From Datnioides undecimradiatus (lineage: Eukaryota; Chordata; Actinopteri; Lobotiformes; Datnioididae), in the NCBI GenBank assembly GCA_008933995.1, contig WARS01000036.1, positions 7,921,285 to 7,985,284 of the forward strand: a stretch of DNA of 64,000 nt, given 5' to 3'. The notes under the pieces were generated by a model. The model saw only the letters and a program-made list of their open reading frames with translations, was not told the DNA's origin and ran no database searches. Numbering within the stretch: the stretch's first letter is position 1; the number at the start of each line of letters is the position of its first letter. Positions 52,801 to 60,400 of this stretch are shown one piece after another. The position numbers were made by a program, and so were the translations under genes.

Positions 52801-55694
52801 CTTATTGTGGTGTTGCATGTCACTTCTCAATATCATTTCTCTCTTAAAGGTTCATTCATGCAATAATATCAACTGTTTTCATGCACACACCATATCTTAC
52901 CTATGGGAGCCACTGTCACAGTGGTAGTCTGTGACTGGCTGCTGGTCTTGCTATTAACTTTCCACTCAGACACAGCACACTGGTAGACACCTGAATCAGA
53001 GGGTGTAACCTCGTCGAGCTCTAGGGTGAAGGTGTCAGTTGCTGGACGCATTGCCTTTACTTTGCGACTCATGAATTCATGGGATTTCTCCGTAACACCC
53101 TCCTGACTTAAACTGATGACACTGGTGAACGTGGTTGCAGATGTGGATGTTGCTTTGTGTTGCCAGGAGACGGAGAGCTGACCTTGGAACCCTTGCACTT
53201 TACAGGTGAGCTTCAGCCCGTCACCTTCGTTAACACGCGCAGCGTTTTGCATTTCAACTGAGAGCCCGCTTTCTGTGATGAGACAAGGCAATACACAGAT
53301 GGCATGAGTATGTTTCAGAAGATAACGCTGAAATTAATTATTTTATTTTTTACTATTTATAATTATTGATTATAAATAATATTATCAATCTTTATTAATA
53401 ACAACATCCTTTTTGCAAACACTATTATAAGCCATCTTTGAGATGTAAAATTACACATTCTGTGAGTAAGTACGGGCTCACTTGACGGCTCACTGACCTG
53501 TGGCTGAGATGCTGACTAGCTGGGAACTGGAGTCTTCAGCTGCACCCTGTGTAAAAGCACCTCCATGTCCTCTGTCCTGAGGCCATGCTCTGCAGATATA
53601 CTGTCCATGGTCCTCGGCTCTGACTGGCTGCAATATCAGATGGTAGTCTCTGGCCCCGATCCGGGCTGCTCTGAGCTCCCCTTCTTTGGCTCGTACACCA
53701 TAGTCTGGCCCCACAGACAGAATACCTAAAGGGCCAATGCGGGCCAACTCAACACTTCCCTTGAGCCATGCCACAGAGAAGAACCTCTCCTCCAGGTTCT
53801 GTGTGTCCACGTTGCAGGATAGAGACAGCTCCTGCCCCTCCTGCAGGGTTGTCGGCTGTGCTGACAGTTTAACCACCAGAGATGACGTGTCTGCCACCAC
53901 CTCTGAAAAAAGCAAAATGAGACACACACAGATACACTTCCTGTTAAAAATCACAATGTCTGTTGAGAGAACGAACAAAGACAAATGTGTCGACTTATCA
54001 AGACATTTGATTACAGATAAAATTATATTAATCATTGCTGCTTCTTACCTCTGGCTTTGACATTCACGGTAGTTTCCACCGAATCCTTCTGTGCAATAGA
54101 GTACCAGGAACGGTCAGGATCTTGGATCCACTCCTGAGCCTGGCAGTAGATACTTCCTTGGTCTGATAGCTCCAGCTGAGCTATCTTTAGCCTGTATGTG
54201 ACCTCTTCTATTTTATCTAACCTTATGAGTCCAGCCTGGTAACGGCCTTCAAACCCCTGGCCTGGACTCACTGTGAGATCTCTGTCTAGAGAAATGATAG
54301 GCTGAGCATTGTCCTTGCCATTTTTATGGAGATACCAGGTGAGAGACAGATGGGTGTGTTGGATGGTGTTGCTGGAGGCCTGGCATGTTAAAGTGAGAGC
54401 ATCACCTTCGTTAGAGCTCAGTGAGGTAGAGGCAAGCGATGAAACACTTAGGGAGTTGTCAATCACTATGGTATAACATTAGAAACAGACACAAAGACAT
54501 AAATCATTTTTTGCACCTTACAATACATTGATGCAGGTAGAGTGAGGTGTCTTAAAACTCAAAAGTAAGTCAATTACCTTTCACTGTTGTCTTAGCACTG
54601 TAGGTTCCAGCGTAAACAGCCTCTTCGTTGACGACACTACAGTCAAATTCTCCCTCATCACTCTTCTCGAGCTTTTGGATCTCAAAGACAACTGAATTTT
54701 GTGACACATGTGTCAAAGTAATTTCCTTTCTGCTTACACGCCTTGAATATGCAGCATATCCAAATGTCTCATCTCTAGTGCTGATGATGTTGATCTCAAA
54801 TGTTGGATTTGCAGGTTTCTTAACACGAAATTCAAAATCTTTCTTGGTGGTGGCACTGGCAAATCCGCTGACGTTGCAGGAGATGGAGAGCAGAGAGTCC
54901 ACCACACGATACAGAGGCCCAGTCTGTGCTTCAGTGTGCACTATGGCTTCTCCTGAATGAAGCACAGACAAAACACAGATGTTGAGACAGCTGATTACAG
55001 CACCTTAAAGTGTTAGTCATGTCTTATAGGGGTGCTACACTCCAGAGTCTAACCTCTCTTTCAGTACTGCATTTCTAAATGTAGAAAGCATAACTCTGCA
55101 GCCCTCAGTTTTCTGTGAACACTGGAGGTTTTTACAGTTTACAGTGAAGCATGTATTCATGTTTGTATTCAAGTACCTATGAGGACAAGTGCTGGAAAAG
55201 ATCTGTTTTAGAGCCCTGATGTTCATCCAAAAGAAAGGAAGTGAATATTGCTGCTTTTTCAGTTTCATTTTTCAGTGGTTTGTTTACCTACCTCAAGTCA
55301 ATGTTTATTTAAAAAGACAGAGAGAATAATGTTTAATTATCATTTAGTAATTAGTCAGCATTTATGAATGGATGAGTTAAATCATAGATGTCTAATAATC
55401 GGCAATGATACTTACTACTACTATAATATTAGTGAAAATACCACTAATAGTAACAAGTGGTACTTAAGATGGATGTAGGATTTGTTGCACCTAATTTAAA
55501 ATGACTTTTATTCTGTGTTCAGGGGATAGAGTATACATTGTAAAACAAGCAGCTAATATCCTTCCATATTTTCACTAAGCATGACCATTTAGCTGTAATT
55601 GAACATAGCCCAGCATCTACTCACCACAGTGCAGAAATGTCCCCAGACAGAGGAGCAGAATGGCCTGCCAATAGAATTGTTGGTAGCAGCTCAT
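49643..55694 (-). CDS. cd101: EWI-family receptor with eight Ig domains, CD101 (IGSF2)/IGSF3-like
   Basis: Complete ten-exon gene on the minus strand: 55694-55625, 54952-54578, 54465-54049, 53902-53498, 53272-52901, 52671-52294, 52174-51782, 51249-50839, 50349-49957, 49842-49643. The join is 3414 bp, or 1137 residues. Layout: signal peptide about 1-23; one Ig V-type domain per exon (exons 2-9, about residues 24-1071); a membrane helix about 1086-1107 with a GxxxG step; a 30-residue basic tail with a juxtamembrane cysteine and no tyrosine. Domain 2 carries the family motif (CQAQEWIQDPDRSW), and domains 4, 6 and 8 have related SEWK, VEWR and EEWL. CD101 dampens T-cell and myeloid activation in mammals; relatives bind tetraspanins. 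CD101 usually has seven domains and IGSF3 eight. The compact gene, the neighbourhood and an EKSLW tail similar to my memory of CD101's EKALW favour CD101. An IGSF3 paralogue is the main alternative. Family certain, name tentative. Confidence 0.8.
49957..50349 (-). CDS. cd101: cd101-like exon 9 (Ig domain 8, membrane-proximal)
   Basis: 393 bp, phase 1-1. Ig cysteines lie in TIPCHITKQ and YFCEVEEWL, the latter matching the EEWLPS form typical of late domains in IGSF3/CD101 proteins. Sequons NLS, NVS and NST are present. Acceptor TTTTCATAG, donor GTAAGT. Confidence 0.92.
50839..51249 (-). CDS. cd101: cd101-like exon 8 (Ig domain 7)
   Basis: 411 bp, phase 1-1. Ig cysteines lie in ELKCNIISG and YKCQVEQYQ, with YKVSWLYSG as strand C and an NSS sequon. 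Acceptor TTCTCCAG, donor GTACAA, the weakest donor of the gene. Confidence 0.88.
51782..52174 (-). CDS. cd101: cd101-like exon 7 (Ig domain 6)
   Basis: 393 bp, phase 1-1. Ig cysteines lie in EIKCSVISE and YICEVVEWR, with YAITWLLQQ as strand C and SDNGTY (an N-glycosylation sequon) before the second cysteine. Acceptor TTCTCACAG, donor GTAAGT. Confidence 0.92.
52294..52671 (-). CDS. cd101: cd101-like exon 6 (Ig domain 5)
   Basis: 378 bp, phase 1-1. Ig cysteines lie in ELLCRVRGP and YQCSVSVFL. This domain lacks the Glu-Trp signature. Two in-phase donors lie six bases apart; the lower one (GTGAGA at 52293) is the better match and is used here. The other (GTACTG at 52299) would remove two residues. 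Confidence 0.87.
52901..53272 (-). CDS. cd101: cd101-like exon 5 (Ig domain 4)
   Basis: 372 bp, phase 1-1. Ig cysteines lie in LTCKVQGF and YQCAVSEWK, with SVSWQHK as strand C and SDSGVY before the second cysteine. The segment before the donor is rich in Ser/Thr (TSSQSQTTTVTV), a possible O-glycosylated linker. Confidence 0.9.
53498..53902 (-). CDS. cd101: cd101-like exon 4 (Ig domain 3)
   Basis: 405 bp, phase 1-1. Ig cysteines lie in SLSCNVDTQ and YICRAWPQD, with FSVAWLKG between them. The usual Glu-Trp after the second cysteine is replaced by Ala-Trp and a Gly/His-rich turn. Acceptor TTTTTTCAG, donor GTCAGT. Confidence 0.9.
54049..54465 (-). CDS. cd101: cd101-like exon 3 (Ig domain 2, EWI motif)
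   Basis: 417 bp, phase 1-1. Ig cysteines lie in LTLTCQASS and IYCQAQEWI. It holds the exact Glu-Trp-Ile motif that names the EWI family, followed by QDPDRSWY. Acceptor CCATAG, donor GTAAGA. Confidence 0.92.
54578..54952 (-). CDS. cd101: cd101-like exon 2 (Ig domain 1)
   Basis: 375 bp, phase 1-1. Ig cysteines lie in SISCNVSG and EFDCSVVNE. The GPLYRVVDS start and GTYSAKTTV end are typical of domain 1 in this family and parallel the igsf3 exon at 13.97 kb. Confidence 0.9.
55625..55694 (-). CDS. cd101: cd101-like exon 1 (signal peptide)
   Basis: The ATG is at 55694-55692. It encodes a hydrophobic leader (MSCYQQFYWQ then AILLLCLGTF) and ends with one base of a glycine codon before a GTGAGT donor at 55624. 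Phase 1 fits exon 2 exactly. Confidence 0.8.
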
Positions 55695-57185
55695 CCTGAA
55701 CCTGCTTTACCAACCAAACCCTGAGATAGTCTCACTGCGTGGAAATCTGTCAGTGCTTTCTCAAAGACAGTGACGTGGTGAGTGCTTCCTGTAGGTAGGC
55801 TGCACCATGAGGAAGTCTGAAATATTTCCCGCATAGTGAGAAAGGCATAGCATTCTGTAATTTTCAACCTGTTAACATTGCAATGCAGATGTCTGAAAAC
55901 ATGTGCAGGTGGTTTGTGATGCAGTGGAACATGTGATTTGGCTTATATATCACACATAGATCTGTGGTCATAACAAATCACATTGTTCTAGTTTAGGGTT
56001 ATGTTTCTCATGTGCACTCTCAAGTGACACTTTTTGCTCTTCCTGTCTCTTCAGACAGATGGCTGATGAACCCATCCACACTGATACACATCCCCCCCAG
56101 CTCTAAACCGTTTTTGCACAACTTTTTACTACTTTTCATTTCATAATAAATATGTGTAACTTCTCCAGAATTTGATTATTAATTTTCATTACTCATTTAC
56201 AAAATACTTCTATAAAAGTAATAACAATGGAAGCCAAAGGGCCTGCGGTTGAATTGCGTTGCTAGGAAACAGCTTGCGTCCAAGTGTGACCTATTTTGAC
56301 AAAGACCGAAACAGGAAGTAAGATTGGGCTCCTTAAGTTCCTATTTGAATGGTGTAACAGACCAATAAGGCAATAGTGACACTCAGTGGAGAAGATGAAA
56401 GCATACATGTGTGCGTGTTTTTCTCACATGTCAGCTTGAGCTATTGCTTTAACTGAGTAAGTAAATGCTGGGAAATGTTTGTCTTCATAAGACATATAAG
56501 GGAGAACATGTCTATGATAAGATAAGATAAGATAAGATAAGGCTGAACAATAAATACAATATACATTATATTACATATATAATGTTATATATAATAGATA
56601 TACAGCATGCATAATAGACACAACAGACAAAAATAACACAACCTAACATGATACTGTAATAATAATGGAATTGAAAATAATATCATATTACAATTAGAAG
56701 TGGTTAGTGTGCACATACAAGGAATGGACGTGAATAGACATACAGCTAAGAACATTAAATAAATTAGAGTGAACATAAACATAAATTAAATCAGCATACA
56801 AGTATTCTAATACAAATACAAATACAAATAATGCAAGGATATATATCTTAAATTAATATACATGCATGAGGTAAATTTAATGCATGATCTGATGGTGAAG
56901 ACCTGGCATCTCTCCGAACAAATGGAACAAACTCAGTGGACCCTGACAGCAAGACACAAAGAGGAAGTGTTTAGAAACAAGCATTGCTACATACGCATGT
57001 TCCTCTCTGAACAGGAATAGGAAGTATGAACAGGGCAGGAAAAAACAAATCCACATCTCTACATGACTGAAAGGTTGTAAGTGTAAACCACAGGGGTCTT
57101 TCTACTAACACAGGTGCACCTAAAGTAGCTGCATGCTGTTCTTCTGAGAAAAGTGACTTTTCTGAAGAGCTCCTGGTGTAAAAAG
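55695..57185. promoter_or_regulatory. Shared spacer of two divergent genes (cd101-like and klhl6)
   Basis: About 1.5 kb separates the two start codons, which point away from each other. Unlike the igsf3 promoter it is AT-rich and CpG-poor, as is common for tissue-restricted genes. It holds GGAAGT cores (ETS/PU.1-type) at 55811, 56314, 56963 and 57020; the one at 56963 sits in AAAGAGGAAGTG, a close PU.1 match. A run of five GATAA units lies at 56516-56540. The transcription start sites and any leader exons of both genes are not determined. Confidence 0.5.
56516..56540. repeat. (GATAA)5 pentanucleotide repeat
   Basis: Five uninterrupted GATAA units, each forming a WGATAA motif, in the middle of the cd101-like/klhl6 spacer. 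Confidence 0.95.
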
Positions 57186-57442
57186 ATGAGTGCTTCACTG
57201 GAGAGGACTACAGACTGTCCCCTGCCGCTTCTCGGAGAGGACTTCAGTCCAGACGAGGAGAGAGAGAACCTGACAGGCTCAAGTGAGTTGCACTGGGAAG
57301 ATGGAGGTCTACCAGTGGAACTTCAGAGAGGGATGGAGACACTACGAGTGAACAGAGAACTGACCGATGTGGTGCTGTGTGTTCAGGGACACGACTTCCC
57401 TTGCCACAGAGCCATACTTGCAGCTGCCAGTCAGTACTTCAG
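57186..57442 (+). CDS. klhl6: klhl6 exon 1 (N-terminus and start of BTB)
   Basis: Begins at ATG 57186 and ends in phase 2 within the arginine of YFR, before GTAAAA at 57443. It encodes an acidic leader and the first half of BTB with the H-x-CHR motif of KLHL proteins. Confidence 0.9.
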
Positions 57443-60400
57443 GTAAAAAAAAAATCTGGTCTTGTCAAACTCCATTGGAATGGCATACCATGCTGGTTTT
57501 AATAGATTTATGTTTTTTTTCTGTGTAGGGCGATGTTTTGCAGTGGTCTGAAGGAGAGTCACGAGGAGCGTGTGGAAATAAAGGGGCTGGACAGTGGGAC
57601 CATGTGCTCTCTCCTGGAGTATACCTACACCAGCCGAGCCATCCTTACACACTCGAATGTCCAGAGTATACTAGAGGCCGCCAGTCAATTTCAGGTAAAA
57701 AGACAATCACTGAAATAAAAGTATTCAAATAGTTTATTTTAAACAATCCTTAACTGTTACACACTGAGCACAAAATGAGCAGTAATCCTTTTTTTTTTGC
57801 ATTATAAATGTATTATCTCTTAAAGACAATCTGTTCATAATTTGAATTGTAGTTATAAAAGAAGTGATGCCTGATTTCATGTAAACATGTTTTGACATAA
57901 ATTCACTGAAAAACCTAAACTGAAATATCCTAAACTAAAAATTGCATATAATCCTAATATTCTTAAAATCACAACCAATACAACAGATCCAAAATCCCCT
58001 TTTCTTAGTTTTATACGTGTGTAATTAGAAAGACTTGTAACACTTTCACATTCTTTGTAAGTGTGACCACATGAATAATGTGATCTGTCAGTGAATGTAA
58101 AACACAAACTACAAACTAAGCAATTAAAATTAAATTAACAATTAAATTAGCTGCCAAAAGTATAAAAAAAATGAGCAAATTTACATTTAGAAAGACAGGT
58201 TAGGTGACAGTGATGATTCTTATCAGCACTGAGACCCTATCGTAGTGTAGATTTACATTTTAAATCCTTCAGTGTTTTTTCAATGTTATTACATTGAATA
58301 ATCCTTTCACAATTCAGAAAAACAGACATTTGCTGGCTATGGCATGGGTTGCTCTAAAAGGGAAGTGAAAGTTGCCTACTTGTTGACACTCAGGATCAGC
58401 TGTCCATACACGCTTAAATTAACTGCACAGCTGTGTCTCAAAGCAGAGGCGACAGATGTTTGTGTTCCTACGTGTCTATTTTTGTGACAAGCAATTTCTG
58501 GTTGTTGCTTGCTGTTTTAGGGTAAGGACTTAGTTCAGGAGTTGTTTAGAATCACAGTCAGATTAAGGTTAATGGTGAAGTTTGAGGATATGCATATCAT
58601 ATTGATAATAATGAGTGTTTATACTGCACTTTTCTAAATGGATTTAAACAAAGATTATTAATGAAAAAAAACAGAGTAAAAATGCAAAATAATAAGATCA
58701 AAAGAAGCAATTTAAAAGTAGAACACTGAGTTCAACAGTACATCAGTGTGGAGCACAGGAAAACTGTACTGCTGGTTAAGTTTTAGGATAAGGATTTTCT
58801 ACGATATACGGACCATGGCAACTTTTAAGTTTCTAAGATAATTTTCATGCTGTCTTTTTTCAATTTAAGTTTTGCATTGTTCTGCAAATTCTCATGCCAT
58901 TCATCAGTCTCAGAAATCTCACTCAGCTTTATCTTCCATATTTTCAGCTTAAAAGTAAGGTTTTTTAGCATGGCAAAGTGCTTCACGAAAGTTAGCATAA
59001 CAGAGACATAAAAAAGGAACGTCAGAGTAAAAGTGATGGTAACACTTTCTTGCTATATCTCTTGTAGTTCCTGCGTGTGGTGGATGTGTGTGCTGGCTTC
59101 CTGAGCAAGTCCCTGCACCTGGAGAGTTGCATTGGGATCCTGAATCTTGCTGAGAGCCATGCCCTGTCCACCCTGAAGACCAGTGCTCAGGACTACATCA
59201 CTTCCCAGTTCTCCCAGGTAGTTCAGCAGCAGGACTTCCTGGAGCTGCCAGCAGAGTCGATGGAAACCATCCTGCAGAGGGACGACCTTGATGTGAAATG
59301 TGAGGAGTGTGTTTTTGAGGCACTCATGCGCTGGGTGAGAGCCTGGCAGGATGAACGCTCTCCTTTACTGGCCAGGTTGCTTTCACATGTGCGTCTGCCA
59401 CTGCTGGAGCCTGCGTACTTTGTAGAAAAAGTGGAGACGGATGAACTGATTCGCCGCTGCAGTGAGGCTTTTCCGTTGCTGCAAGAAGCTCGTGCCTATC
59501 ACCTCTCCGGCAAGGAGGTCAGTAGCCAAAGAATACTAAACATGTGTTGTCATGTCTGGTAATAGTGAAGTTATTTTGTAATATTCTACTATAATATCTG
59601 CTACTATATTGACGATTATTTTTTAAAAATGCCATATTTTTAGTGAACAAACAAACATGTTGTAAAAGTAAACAAAATGTTTTATTGTGTGACAGCCACA
59701 TTTTGAGATAAAAACACTACTTTATTACATTATTTTATATTTGAATGTGCTTCATGCAATTAACACATTAACATGTTAACAGGTGGTCTCTGAACGAACC
59801 AAACCCCGTGTGCAACACTTTCTGTCGGAGGTGTTCCTGATAATTGGAGGTTGCACTAAAGATGAACGCTTTGTTTCCACTGTCACCTGTTTGGACCCTC
59901 TCAGACGCAGCAGGCTGGAAGTTGCACGGCTGCCATTCACAGAGATGGACGATGAATCTCAAAACAGAAAATGGGTGGAGTTTGCCTGCATCACTCTGCG
60001 AAATGAAGTTTACATATGTGGTGAGAGAAGTCAGATGTTTTAGTTTTTATACAAAGACTTTCTGTAATATGTGATCATCATCTACAACTGAACTAAACAA
60101 CAGGAAAGTGTGTCATCGTCTCCTGTGGTCTTTAGGTGCTTCCCGTCTCAGGAACTGACACCACAGACATGGTGACTTTAACTTTTCAGCTCAACTGTCA
60201 AAGTTAAGATGGTGTGGTGGGATTTTACAGCTGATGTAAAATCACCTTGTCTGAAGTGATCAGAATGATAAGTGGGCGACCCAGTGTAGAGCACAGACAT
60301 GTCATTTGCATGTCATTTGCATTTGCATTGGGATGAATGTCAGTCTGTGCAGCTGTTGACAGTTTTCTCTACTGCTCCTGTTGTTGCAGGAGGTAAAGAG

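Noticed and set aside
57153-57185. Upstream extension of the klhl6 frame by 11 codons
   Set aside because: The extension begins at GTG, not ATG, and the ATG at 57186 is the first in frame.
59518-59562. Continuation of klhl6 exon 3 past its donor
   Set aside because: The residues after GKE match nothing in KLHL6, and the next exon resumes the family sequence in phase 0.
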